The notes below the pieces were generated by a model that was given only the letters and a program-made list of their open reading frames with translations, made no database searches and was not told the origin of the DNA. This document shows positions 55,098 to 64,000 of a stretch of 64,000 nt of DNA, piece by piece. Positions within the stretch are counted from its first letter, which is position 1, and each line of letters starts with the position of its first letter. The DNA is from an uncultured SAR86 cluster bacterium. Its GTDB lineage: Bacteria > Pseudomonadota > Gammaproteobacteria > Magnimaribacterales > D2472. Position numbers and translations under genes: made by a program. Location: NCBI GenBank assembly GCA_902605165.1, contig CACLBJ010000003.1, forward strand, positions 1 through 64,000. Direction: 5' to 3'.

Positions 55098-55619
55098 GTG
55101 AGTATTTCACTTAGTGACGCATCACTTAAAACCTATAAGCAACTTCTTCCTGCATCTTTAACAATAATGAAAAAAGCAGAAAAATATTTTGCTGATGAGG
55201 GAGCAAATTTAAATGATCTAGCTGAAATCAGACTTATAGAAGATATGGCTCCATTAACTTTCCAAGTTTTCAGTGTTGTTCATCACTCTGTAGGTGCTAT
55301 AGATGCACTTAAAACAGGTGAATTCGCTCCTCCAAAAATGCCAGAAAATTTAGGTTTCAATGATCTTGTTACCATGCTTGAGAATGCTGAAGAAAAATTA
55401 AATCTTTTTTCTGATGAAGAAATTAACTCTTTTTCAGGGAAAGAAATAATTTTTAGAATGGGGCAAATAGAATGGGCCTTTACAGCAGAAGATTTTATTC
55501 TTTCTTTCTCACTTCCTAATTTCTATTTTCATGTTACAACATTGTATGACCTTTTTAGAGTTAAGGGTCTTGAAATAGGTAAACTTGATTTTGCTGGTGC
55601 GCTAAGAGTAAAAAACTAA
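55098..55619 (+). CDS. DUF1993 family protein (GTG start)
   Basis: Full-length similarity by eye to DUF1993-type proteins; AAGGAG upstream of the GTG. Confidence 0.75.
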   Translation: MSISLSDASLKTYKQLLPASLTIMKKAEKYFADEGANLNDLAEIRLIEDMAPLTFQVFSVVHHSVGAIDALKTGEFAPPKMPENLGFNDLVTMLENAEEKLNLFSDEEINSFSGKEIIFRMGQIEWAFTAEDFILSFSLPNFYFHVTTLYDLFRVKGLEIGKLDFAGALRVKN

Positions 55620-55629
55620 ACTAATATTT

Positions 55630-57072
55630 TTAAGTACCACAAAATGTTACATATGGTTCATTTGCTTTAGATGGCTTCTTAAAAACTTCAAAATCTCCAT
55701 TCTCATCAAAAGGATTTTTAAATAGCTGAAGAATCTCATTTACCAGAGTCATATCTCCATTTATAGCATTTTCAAGCGCATTTTCGATAATATGATTCCT
55801 TGGGATGTAGCATGGATTAGTTAAATCCATTTTCTTGGTAATATCTTTAAGATTAGTCTTTTCTGAAATAATTTTAATTATCCAATTCTCAGTCCACTTT
55901 TTAAAATCGTCTGAATCTTTAAAAACTGAATCCTCAGTACTCTTTGTTTTTTTAAGAATTTTTGATAAATCTCTAAAGGAAAGGGTGAAATCAATTGAAT
56001 TGGAATCTAATATTTTTAGATAATCTTTTATAAGGCTCATATTATTTTGACTAATCGGATCAATGCCTAACTTTTTCCCCATTTCTGAGTAAAAGTATTT
56101 CTCGTAGGATGGCATTATTAATTGGAGGACTTCAGTTAATTTTTCTATTGATTTTTGCTCTTCGTCATCAATAAGAGGAATGAGTGCTTCAGCTAATTTT
56201 GAAAGATTCCAAACAAGAATTGCTGGTTGATTTCCATAACAATACCTCCCTGCAACATCTATTGAACTAAAGACTGTCTTTTGATCATAATAATCCATAA
56301 AAGCGCATGGCCCATAGTCAATTGTTTCTCCAGAAATAGTTACGTTATCTGTGTTCATAACTCCATGAATAAAGCCTATATTCATCCATCTTGAAACTAA
56401 TCTTGTCTGACTTTGACATACTGCAGCAAAAAACTTTAAATATCTGCCATCAACATTTTTTAATTCAGGATAATGCCTTCTAATAGAATAGTCAGCTAAC
56501 TTTTTTAAGACTCCAGTGCCTTGCATAGCTGCATACTGAAATGTACCTATTCTAATATGACTGTTAGCTACTCTTGTTAGGATACCTCCTGGAAGCTCAG
56601 TATCTCTTATAACACTCTCATTTGTTTTTAATGCAAGAAGCGCTCTTGTTGTTGGTATGCCAGCTGCATTCATGAATTCGCTTATTATGTATTCTCTTAA
56701 TACTGGACCAAGAGCTGATTTTCCGTCTCCCCTTCTGGAAAAAGGTGTTTGTCCAATTCCTTTTAATTGGATATCTAGATTATTAATCTCTCCTAGCAGA
56801 ATTGCCCTTCCATCACCAAGATTTGGATTAAATTGTCCAAATTGATGTCCAGAATATGCTTGTGCAATTGGCGTTGAATCTTCAAGTAATGCATTACCAC
56901 TAAAAATATTTAAACACTCATCTGAGTCTAAGAACTTTTTACTAAAACCAAGTTCTTCTCCTAGCTCATAATTTTTAAGAATTATCTCTGGTTTCTTGAA
57001 TCCAGAGGGAAGGCATGCTTTTGATAGCTCGGGCAGATCTTTTGCATAAGAATTCCTAAGAACTGATTGCAT
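55630..57072 (-). CDS. selO: SelO/YdiU family protein adenylyltransferase
   Basis: AQAYSGHQFGQFNPNLGDGRAILLGE, QLKGIGQTPFSRRGDGKSALGPVLREYI. Confidence 0.95.
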   Translation of the reverse strand: MQSVLRNSYAKDLPELSKACLPSGFKKPEIILKNYELGEELGFSKKFLDSDECLNIFSGNALLEDSTPIAQAYSGHQFGQFNPNLGDGRAILLGEINNLDIQLKGIGQTPFSRRGDGKSALGPVLREYIISEFMNAAGIPTTRALLALKTNESVIRDTELPGGILTRVANSHIRIGTFQYAAMQGTGVLKKLADYSIRRHYPELKNVDGRYLKFFAAVCQSQTRLVSRWMNIGFIHGVMNTDNVTISGETIDYGPCAFMDYYDQKTVFSSIDVAGRYCYGNQPAILVWNLSKLAEALIPLIDDEEQKSIEKLTEVLQLIMPSYEKYFYSEMGKKLGIDPISQNNMSLIKDYLKILDSNSIDFTLSFRDLSKILKKTKSTEDSVFKDSDDFKKWTENWIIKIISEKTNLKDITKKMDLTNPCYIPRNHIIENALENAINGDMTLVNEILQLFKNPFDENGDFEVFKKPSKANEPYVTFCGT

Positions 57073-57104
57073 GACTATTTGAGGAGTTTCTAATTAAGGT
57101 TTCT

Positions 57105-58286
57105 TTAACTTACTCTTTTTATTATAGTTGCATTTGCAGTTCCGCCACCTTCACAAATTGCCTGAAGACCATATGTTGACTCTCTTCTTTCCATTTCATG
57201 AAGAAGTGTAGTCATTAGTTTTGCGCCCGTTGCACCCAAGGGATGACCTAAAGCCATTGCTCCGCCATTGACATTAAGCTTTCTCTTATCAGCATTTAGC
57301 TCAGCTGCCCAAGCAAGAGGAACAGGAGCAAACGCTTCATTGACTTCATAAAGATCTATATCATCTATTGATAAGTTTGCAGCTTCTAATGCTTTTTTTG
57401 AAGCAGGAATTGGACCAGTAAGCATAAATACTGGATCGTCTCCTACTACAGAGATTGATACTATTTCTGCTCTCGGATTTGCTTGAATTTTTTTGAGACC
57501 TGATTCATTGCAAACTAAAACCGCTGCTGCTCCATCAGTTATTTGGCTAGCATTCCCAGCTGTTATAACGCCTCCTTCGACTACTGTCTTTAAGCCAGCT
57601 AACTTATCTAAGCTAGCATCAAATCTTATTCCCTCATCAGCCATAACCATATCTTCGACACCCTCAGCATTTTTTCCACTAACAGGAAGAATTTCACGAT
57701 CAAAAAATTTAGACTCTGTTGCATTAGCTGCCTTTTGATGACTTTCGAAAGCAAATTCATCAAGATCTTCTCTAGTAAGATTCCACTTATCGGCTACAAG
57801 CTCTGCTCCAGTAAATTGTGAAAAGAATATTCCGGGGTATCTTTGTTTCATCCCTTCTGAGTCAAAAGGAAGTCCGTGACCTGCATCAAAGCCGTCTTTT
57901 ACTGCTGCTCCTATTGGAACCATAGACATAACTTCTACACCTCCACCAATTACAATATCTTGCGTGCCAGACATTACTGCCTGTATAGCAAAGTGAATTG
58001 CTTGTTGAGAAGATCCACACTGCCTATCTACAGAAGTACCTGGAACAGATTCAGGAAAAGATGAGGAAAGCACAGCATTTCTAGCTATGTTTCCTGATTG
58101 AGCACCTACCTGATCAACACAACCAAAAATCACATCATCAACAAGCTCAGGATCCATGTCTAGCTTTGAAACTATTTCATCGAGAACCTTTGCGCCTAAA
58201 TCTGCTGGATGCCAAAGACTTAACTTTCCGTCTCTTTTTCCACCAGCTGTTCTAACTGCTTCAACAATATATGCTTTTTCTGCCAT
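57105..58286 (-). CDS. Acetyl-CoA acetyltransferase (thiolase)
   Basis: VDRQCGSSQQAIHFA active site, NVNGGAMALGHPLGATGAKL, CEGGGTANATI. Confidence 0.95.
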   Translation of the reverse strand: MAEKAYIVEAVRTAGGKRDGKLSLWHPADLGAKVLDEIVSKLDMDPELVDDVIFGCVDQVGAQSGNIARNAVLSSSFPESVPGTSVDRQCGSSQQAIHFAIQAVMSGTQDIVIGGGVEVMSMVPIGAAVKDGFDAGHGLPFDSEGMKQRYPGIFFSQFTGAELVADKWNLTREDLDEFAFESHQKAANATESKFFDREILPVSGKNAEGVEDMVMADEGIRFDASLDKLAGLKTVVEGGVITAGNASQITDGAAAVLVCNESGLKKIQANPRAEIVSISVVGDDPVFMLTGPIPASKKALEAANLSIDDIDLYEVNEAFAPVPLAWAAELNADKRKLNVNGGAMALGHPLGATGAKLMTTLLHEMERRESTYGLQAICEGGGTANATIIKRVS

Positions 58287-58293
58287 AAAAACT

Positions 58294-58334
58294 CCAAAAA
58301 AAAATGACTGAGTAAATTCTAATACTCAATCATT
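58294..58334 (-). terminator. Rho-independent terminator of recA
   Basis: Minus strand AATGATTGAGTA-loop-TACTCAGTCATT followed by a T tract. Confidence 0.8.
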
Positions 58335-58352
58335 TTTCAGGCAAATACTAAA

Positions 58353-59357
58353 TTATTTTTTCTTTGATTTAGATTTGATATGTGCAGCTTTAATCTGCTT
58401 GACTAGAGCATTACGAATCTTTTTGTTTTCTCTAAGGAAATTACTGGCATTAGTCTTACCTTGACCTATTTTTTCATCATCGTAGCTATACCAAGATCCT
58501 GCTTTCTCAATAAGTCCAAGTTTTTGTCCAAAATCAATAATTTCTCCTTCTACATTTATTCCTTTCCCATATAGAATTTGAAATTCTGCTTTTGTAAATG
58601 GAGGAGAAACTTTGTTTTTAACTACTTTCACTCTTGTCTCATTACCAATAACCTCTTCACCCTCTTTCACTGCACCTATTCTCCTAATGTCCAACCTTAC
58701 AGATGAATAAAATTTGAGTGCATTACCTCCAGATGTTGTTTCAGGATTTCCAAACATAACACCTATTTTCATCCTTATTTGATTAATAAAAATTACGGTA
58801 GCATTAGATCTTTGGATGTTTCCTGTTATTTTTCTTAATGCCTGTGACATAAGTCTAGCTTGAAGCCCAACATGATGATCGCCCATTTCTCCCTCAATTT
58901 CTGCTCTAGGTGTTAAAGCTGCAACAGAATCTATAACTAGCAGATCAACACTCTGTGATTTTACGAGCATGTCAGCTACTTCAAGAGCTTGTTCACCAGT
59001 ATCTGGTTGTGAAAGCAAAAGTTCATCAACATTCACTCCAAGTTTTTTTGCATACAGTGGATCAAGAGCATGCTCTGCATCAATGAAAGCTGCCGTTCCA
59101 CCTGCTTTCTGACATTCTGCTATGACTTGGAGAGTAAGAGTTGTTTTTCCAGATGACTCTGGACCAAAAATCTCAATGACTCTTCCTTGAGGAACTCCTC
59201 CAATACCAAGTGCTATATCTAAGCCTATGGATCCGGTTGAGATGGCTGGAATATCAACTACTTCTCTATCGCCCATCCTCATTACAGTTCCCTTACCAAA
59301 TTGTTTTTCAATCTGACTTAAAGTCTCATTAAGTTGTTTTGATTTATCATTTGCCAT
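58353..59357 (-). CDS. recA: Recombinase RecA
   Basis: [19 protein letters not shown], full-length RecA. Confidence 0.99.
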   Translation of the reverse strand: MANDKSKQLNETLSQIEKQFGKGTVMRMGDREVVDIPAISTGSIGLDIALGIGGVPQGRVIEIFGPESSGKTTLTLQVIAECQKAGGTAAFIDAEHALDPLYAKKLGVNVDELLLSQPDTGEQALEVADMLVKSQSVDLLVIDSVAALTPRAEIEGEMGDHHVGLQARLMSQALRKITGNIQRSNATVIFINQIRMKIGVMFGNPETTSGGNALKFYSSVRLDIRRIGAVKEGEEVIGNETRVKVVKNKVSPPFTKAEFQILYGKGINVEGEIIDFGQKLGLIEKAGSWYSYDDEKIGQGKTNASNFLRENKKIRNALVKQIKAAHIKSKSKKK

Positions 59358-59369
59358 AGTTTTCTCCTA

Positions 59370-59385
59370 CTGTATATTTGTACAG
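59370..59385. promoter_or_regulatory. LexA (SOS) box upstream of recA
   Basis: CTGTATATTTGTACAG, exact CTGT-N8-ACAG, immediately upstream of the recA Shine-Dalgarno sequence. Confidence 0.9.
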
Positions 59386-59471
59386 TATATTAGATAAAAA
59401 TGAAAATTTAAAGACTTTATATACAATTTTTCATTGTTGTTCGTTAGAATCACCCTATCTAAAAGATAATC

Positions 59472-59795
59472 ATGACGTTTGTAGTAACAGAAGCTTGTAT
59501 TAAGTGTAAATATACTGATTGTGTTGAAGTATGTCCCGTTGATTGCTTTTATGAAGGCCCAGATTTTTTAGTTATTCACCCAGATGAATGCATAGACTGT
59601 GCTTTATGTGAGCCAGAATGCCCGATTGATGCGATTTTGTCAGAAGACGAGCTACCAGAAGATCAAATTGATTTTATAGAAATAAATGCAAAATTAGCAG
59701 ATGTTTATCCAAATATCTCGGAGGCAAAAGAACCTTTGCCTAATGCTGATGAATGGAAAAACATTAAAGAAAAAAAACACCTTCTTGATTACTAA
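59472..59795 (+). CDS. fdxA: 7Fe ferredoxin FdxA
   Basis: [40 protein letters not shown]. Confidence 0.96.
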   Translation: MTFVVTEACIKCKYTDCVEVCPVDCFYEGPDFLVIHPDECIDCALCEPECPIDAILSEDELPEDQIDFIEINAKLADVYPNISEAKEPLPNADEWKNIKEKKHLLDY

Positions 59796-60478
59796 ATTAT
59801 TGAAGAGCCAGCACCAAGAATAAATCCTGCGAAAATCATATAGATATTCTTATCAAATTTAGATAGAAGTTTTTCTATTAATTTTGGCATAGTAATTAGT
59901 GAAAAAAGCATTCCTATCGTAAAAGGAAGAAGTACTAATAAGTTTAGGTCTGCTACTGATCCAATAATTAATGGATAAATACCTATTGCTAGCAGAAAAG
60001 CGCTCCCGGATATCCCTGGTACCAAAAGAAAAGAGAACGCAATAAATCCATATATAACCAAAGGAAAGGTGCCAACAGATGCATCCAAACCAGATAAATT
60101 TCCAAATGCGACTCCAATAGCTATTGAAAGAACAAACAATAAAGAAAAGAAAAATAGTTCTTTTCTTTTAGATTTTTGAATATTGCTTAAGAATAAATAA
60201 GCACCATAGAAAATCATAAGAATACCAATAAAAAACTCGAATAAGTTGGTGTAATTTAGAAATAAAAAATTTATCAGTTTTGAAAAACCAAAAACGCTTA
60301 CAGCCATCCCCAGCAATAGTGGAACAAGAAGTTCTAAGTTTTTAAGTTTGGAAATACATTCAATGAGTTTTTTATATATGCCAAACATAAGGGCTACTGT
60401 TGCCCCTGAAATACCTGGAAGTAACTCAGCAAGCCCTATACAAAAGCCAGCTAAAAGAAATCTGAGTCTAATGTTCAT
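59792..60478 (-). CDS. DUF368 family membrane protein (candidate polyprenyl-phosphate transporter)
   Basis: [26 protein letters not shown] and [21 protein letters not shown] are the paired DUF368 motifs. Confidence 0.88.
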   Translation of the reverse strand: MNIRLRFLLAGFCIGLAELLPGISGATVALMFGIYKKLIECISKLKNLELLVPLLLGMAVSVFGFSKLINFLFLNYTNLFEFFIGILMIFYGAYLFLSNIQKSKRKELFFFSLLFVLSIAIGVAFGNLSGLDASVGTFPLVIYGFIAFSFLLVPGISGSAFLLAIGIYPLIIGSVADLNLLVLLPFTIGMLFSLITMPKLIEKLLSKFDKNIYMIFAGFILGAGSSII

Positions 60479-61140
60479 TTTGAAGTTCCACCTAGCATTG
60501 GAACAAATGAGACACTCTCGAATTCTTGCTCATCGAAACCCTTTTTAGTCTTTGTAACTATTTTTAATTTCTGAGATTTACTCCCCCCTACTGGAAGAAC
60601 GAGAGAACATCCAACCTTTAAAAAAGCTAAAAGCCTTTTAGGTATTTCTGGAGGCGCTGCAGCACAAAGAATCCCATCATATTTAATTTCTTCATCCCAG
60701 CCTTCAAAACCATCTCTATTCTTAATTAGAACATTATAAATTCTCAGTTCTGATAGATTCTCACGAGCTTTAGTGACTAATTGTTTAATTCTTTCCACTG
60801 AATGTACCTCATCCGTAAAGTAGGAAAGAACAGCAGATTGATATCCACAACCAGATCCTATCTCAAGAATCTTCTCAAATTTTTCATTTTGTTTTTGAGA
60901 GTTTCTAACCAATAATTCTGTCATTTTCGCAACAATATATGGCTGCGATATGGTTTGCTTGAAACCAATAGGTAAAGACATATTCTCGTAAGCTCTAGAT
61001 CTTAAAGCTTCATCAATAAAAATATGTCTCGGCACCCTTCTCATTGCATCTAAAACGCTAAAGTCTTTAATGCCCATTTCAAGCAACTTTCCAATCATTT
61101 CCTCAAGCGGTCTTTCGTATATTGCTTTGGGATTATTCAT
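60475..61140 (-). CDS. pcm: Protein-L-isoaspartate O-methyltransferase
   Basis: MSLPIGFKQTISQPYIVAKMTELL, ILEIGSGCGYQSAVL; next to surE. Confidence 0.96.
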   Translation of the reverse strand: MNNPKAIYERPLEEMIGKLLEMGIKDFSVLDAMRRVPRHIFIDEALRSRAYENMSLPIGFKQTISQPYIVAKMTELLVRNSQKQNEKFEKILEIGSGCGYQSAVLSYFTDEVHSVERIKQLVTKARENLSELRIYNVLIKNRDGFEGWDEEIKYDGILCAAAPPEIPKRLLAFLKVGCSLVLPVGGSKSQKLKIVTKTKKGFDEQEFESVSFVPMLGGTSK

Positions 61141-61885
61141 TTATGAAGTTCTCAAATTCAATACTATTAAAATTAGGATCTAATAATTCATAATCTAAAA
61201 TTGATACAGATACATAACCAAGTTTTACAGCCTCGGCATCAGTGAGAAAATCTTCTTTAATTGGCGCTCCAGATGCCGCATACCTAAATGATTGAATTTT
61301 AGAATTATCTTTAAGAATGTCAGGAATTGGTGGAACATCTCTTTTTGCAATTGGCACCACTTTAATGCCCTTATAAGATTTTTCATCAATATCAGGAAAG
61401 TTTATATTTACAACTTTATTTAAAATTTTTTGTTTTTCAAAAGAAGTTATTAATTCGACTAATTCGCATGACTTATTTGCAATAAATTCAAGAGATTTAG
61501 GCTTATATTCACATGAAGAAATCGCAATTGGAGGAAACTTAAGCTTTCTTCCTCCAAGCGCAGCTCCAACAGTGCCAGAATACAAAACATCATTCCCGAT
61601 ATTTGCACCAAGATTAATTCCTGAAACAAGTACATCTATTTCATCATTTAAAAGATTTAATAAACCAATATATGCACAATCTGCTGGAGTTCCCTTAACA
61701 ATGTATAGTCTTTCCGATTCCTTTCTGATTTCTATTTCTTTCATGTATGAGATAGATGCACTAAGGCCACTACAATTTTTTTCAGGAGCTACGACATAGA
61801 CATTGTGGTTCTTTTCTAATGAAGCTCTAATAGCTTTTATTCCCTCAGCATCAAAACCATCATCATTTGTAAGAAGAATATTCAT
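61133..61885 (-). CDS. surE: 5'/3'-nucleotidase SurE
   Basis: MNILLTNDDGFDAEGIKAI, VSGINLGANIGNDVLYSGTVGAA. Confidence 0.97.
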   Translation of the reverse strand: MNILLTNDDGFDAEGIKAIRASLEKNHNVYVVAPEKNCSGLSASISYMKEIEIRKESERLYIVKGTPADCAYIGLLNLLNDEIDVLVSGINLGANIGNDVLYSGTVGAALGGRKLKFPPIAISSCEYKPKSLEFIANKSCELVELITSFEKQKILNKVVNINFPDIDEKSYKGIKVVPIAKRDVPPIPDILKDNSKIQSFRYAASGAPIKEDFLTDAEAVKLGYVSVSILDYELLDPNFNSIEFENFINE

Positions 61886-61887
61886 AT

Positions 61888-63021
61888 TTATCTCTTTAGT
61901 GTTACAGATGTCATTACGGCAAGAGCCTGCTCTTTACCAATTATTCCAATCTTTTCCATGGTAGAGCCTTTCAAACCTATTTTTCTCGAATCAATTGAAA
62001 AAATTTCCGATAAAGATTTTATAATCTGATCCCTAATAGGACTGATTTTTGGAATCTCAGATACAACTGTTATATCAATATTGTTTAGATGATATCGCCT
62101 CTTTTTCATCAAATCCAAACAATAGGTAATAATTACTCTACTATCTAAATCTTTACTTTTAGGATCATCTTCTGGAAAAGCAGTTCCAATATCACCTTCA
62201 GATAATGCGCCCAAAATTGAGTCAGCTAAAGAATGCAGAATTACATCACCATCGGATATTGCTTCAATACCGAATTCGAATGGAAACCTTACACCCCCAA
62301 AAACTATTGAATCTCCATCACAAAATCTATGCAAATCAAATCCGTTCCCAATGAGAATATCTTTTTTTTCTAGATCCTCTGGATAAGTAATTTTTATATT
62401 TTTCTGTGATCCCTCAATAAAATTTATACTAAAGCCACACTGTTCCATTGCTGAGCTCTCATCAGTAGGATAAATACCCTTTGAAATTAATCCTTCAAGA
62501 GCATCTTCTAATTTTTTAGATTCACAGATTTGTGGTGTTTGAACTAAAATAAAATCACCTCTTTCAACCATCTTACAAGATCCTTCCTCTAAGCTTTTAA
62601 TTGAATCTTTTGGCTTTATTCCATAAAAAATACAATCATAGTCAGAATCTAAGATGGATGTATATATCTTTTCTAAAGAATCTAGGTCAATATATGGTCT
62701 AACCCCATCATGGGTCATAACATAGTCATATTTTTCAATATTTTCACTCCTAATTCCGTTCAGAACTGATTCTGATCTAGAATTTCCTCCACTTATAATA
62801 GAGAATCTTTCATCTAGATTGATACTTATTTTTTTTTGAAAACTTTCTGGATCTTTGACGACAACTACAATTTTTGAAGCAGGTTTAAACATCATAAAAT
62901 TACTCAAGGTTGTCTCAATAACTGACAAATCTCCCAAACTAACATGCTGTTTTTCAACTTGAGATGAAAATCTATTTCCTATTCCTGCACATGGAATAAT
63001 TACTAAAAGGTTATTATTCAT
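61888..63021 (-). CDS. ispDF: Bifunctional IspD-IspF fusion
   Basis: IspD N-half (IIPCAGIGNRFSSQVEKQHV, HDGVRPYID) continuous with IspF C-half (IGNGFDLHRFCDGDSIVFGG, SDGDVILHSLADSILGAL). Confidence 0.95.
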   Translation of the reverse strand: MNNNLLVIIPCAGIGNRFSSQVEKQHVSLGDLSVIETTLSNFMMFKPASKIVVVVKDPESFQKKISINLDERFSIISGGNSRSESVLNGIRSENIEKYDYVMTHDGVRPYIDLDSLEKIYTSILDSDYDCIFYGIKPKDSIKSLEEGSCKMVERGDFILVQTPQICESKKLEDALEGLISKGIYPTDESSAMEQCGFSINFIEGSQKNIKITYPEDLEKKDILIGNGFDLHRFCDGDSIVFGGVRFPFEFGIEAISDGDVILHSLADSILGALSEGDIGTAFPEDDPKSKDLDSRVIITYCLDLMKKRRYHLNNIDITVVSEIPKISPIRDQIIKSLSEIFSIDSRKIGLKGSTMEKIGIIGKEQALAVMTSVTLKR

Positions 63022-63313
63022 TCTCATCCTCTTCTTCAAAAACTATGAATTCCTCATCAGGCATAATGAGGTTAAATTTTTCACGAGCAATATTTTCAAC
63101 ATGCATATTAGGGTTCTCTTGAGCTTGTTTAATACTTTCAGATAATTTTTTATTTTCATCCATCAGTTTTTGATTTTCTTCCAGCAATTCTTTATTACTC
63201 TCAACAATCAGATTTCTTTCTTCTATGCCGCTTTCACTAAAAAATAAAGAATACAAAAGAGCTGCTATTAAAAGGAAAAATAAAATGATAATTAAAGGTG
63301 CTAATCTCATCAT
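63014..63313 (-). CDS. ftsB: Cell division protein FtsB
   Basis: Small single-TM coiled-coil protein between eno and ispD(F). Confidence 0.85.
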   Translation of the reverse strand: MMRLAPLIIILFFLLIAALLYSLFFSESGIEERNLIVESNKELLEENQKLMDENKKLSESIKQAQENPNMHVENIAREKFNLIMPDEEFIVFEEEDENE

Positions 63314-64000
63314 CAGCCATATGAAAAGCTATTTTTTTTATCAATCCAATAAAGCCTATTATATTTTGCAACCCTTTCAGATCTGCATGGTGCTCCTGTT
63401 TTAATTTGACCTGTTCCTGTTCCAACAGCCAGATCAGAAATTGATGAGTCCTCAGTCTCTCCAGATCTATGGGAAATAATATTTTTATAGTCATTATTTA
63501 AAGCAATAGAAATTGTTTCAAGCGTTTCTGATATTGTTCCGATTTGGTTATATTTTATTAAAACTGAATTAGCAATCTCATTACTTATTCCTTGCTTGAG
63601 GACGTCAGGATTTGTTACAAAAAGATCATCTCCAACTAGTTGGCATTTACCTCCAATTTGTTTTGTAAGCAGCTTCCATCCCTCTAAATCATTTTCATCC
63701 ATTCCATCTTCAATAGATGTTATTGGGAAATCATTTGCCAAACCCTCTAAATATTTGGCAAATTCAAGACTGGTAAGCTCTCTATCTTCACCTTTTAGGT
63801 GATAAATACCATTTTCATAAAATTCACTTGCAGCACAGTCTAAGGATATGCAAATATCTGAACCCAATTTAAGACCAGTTTTGTCTACAGCGCTTGCAAT
63901 TAACTCAAGTGCTTCTCTGTTTGTGTTGAGATTTGGAGCAAAGCCACCTTCATCACCTACTGCAGTTGATAAGCCTTTTTTCTTGAGAATAAATTTAAGA
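63313..64000 (-). CDS. eno: Enolase (partial; 5' end beyond window)
   Basis: Reading frame continues past the tracked ORF start to the window edge: ...[30 protein letters not shown]...[15 protein letters not shown]...[12 protein letters not shown]. Confidence 0.97.
   Translation of the reverse strand, partial: LKFILKKKGLSTAVGDEGGFAPNLNTNREALELIASAVDKTGLKLGSDICISLDCAASEFYENGIYHLKGEDRELTSLEFAKYLEGLANDFPITSIEDGMDENDLEGWKLLTKQIGGKCQLVGDDLFVTNPDVLKQGISNEIANSVLIKYNQIGTISETLETISIALNNDYKNIISHRSGETEDSSISDLAVGTGTGQIKTGAPCRSERVAKYNRLYWIDKKNSFSYG

Noticed and set aside
55096-55101. ATGTGA minimal start-stop overlapping the GTG start of the DUF1993 gene
   Set aside because: Likely chance overlap; GTG with an AAGGAG Shine-Dalgarno is sufficient explanation.
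63237-63494. 85-aa minus-strand ORF spanning the eno/ftsB junction
   Set aside because: Out of frame with both well-supported genes.

Overview
This 64 kb window is a compact, AT-rich bacterial chromosome segment. Gene content and synteny fit a streamlined marine gammaproteobacterium, possibly SAR86-like (inference). Nearly everything is core housekeeping: rpsP/rimM, ypjD-yfjD, groESL, ampG-ampD-ispH-lspA-ileS-ribF-murJ, the sdhCDAB-sucAB-lpd-sucCD cluster, der-bamB-yfgM-hisS-ispG-rlmN-ndk, isc, purC-bamC, tol-pal plus tRNA-Lys, yebC, aspS, proS, selO, recA, fdxA, pcm-surE-ispDF-ftsB-eno. I saw no rRNA, CRISPR array, transposon or prophage. The interesting signals are departures from standard gammaproteobacterial loci. 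(1) A phage-type PD-(D/E)XK nuclease sits between yebC and ybgC, where ruvCAB is expected. (2) The isc operon lacks hscB/hscA. (3) ProRS lacks the INS editing domain. (4) IspD-IspF are fused and truD is absent. (5) nlpD/rpoS and mutS/cinA are missing from the surE-pcm...fdxA-recA neighbourhood, with a DUF368 gene inserted. (6) Ribosomal protein S16 has a ~90-aa repetitive Ala/Glu/Pro acidic tail. (7) An acyltransferase appears to start at an ATT codon. (8) Three convergent gene pairs share the same CTAA stop-stop overlap. (9) There is a clear LexA box at recA and an IscR-type palindrome at the iscR promoter. No database searches were possible; family calls come from recognising motifs in the supplied translations.
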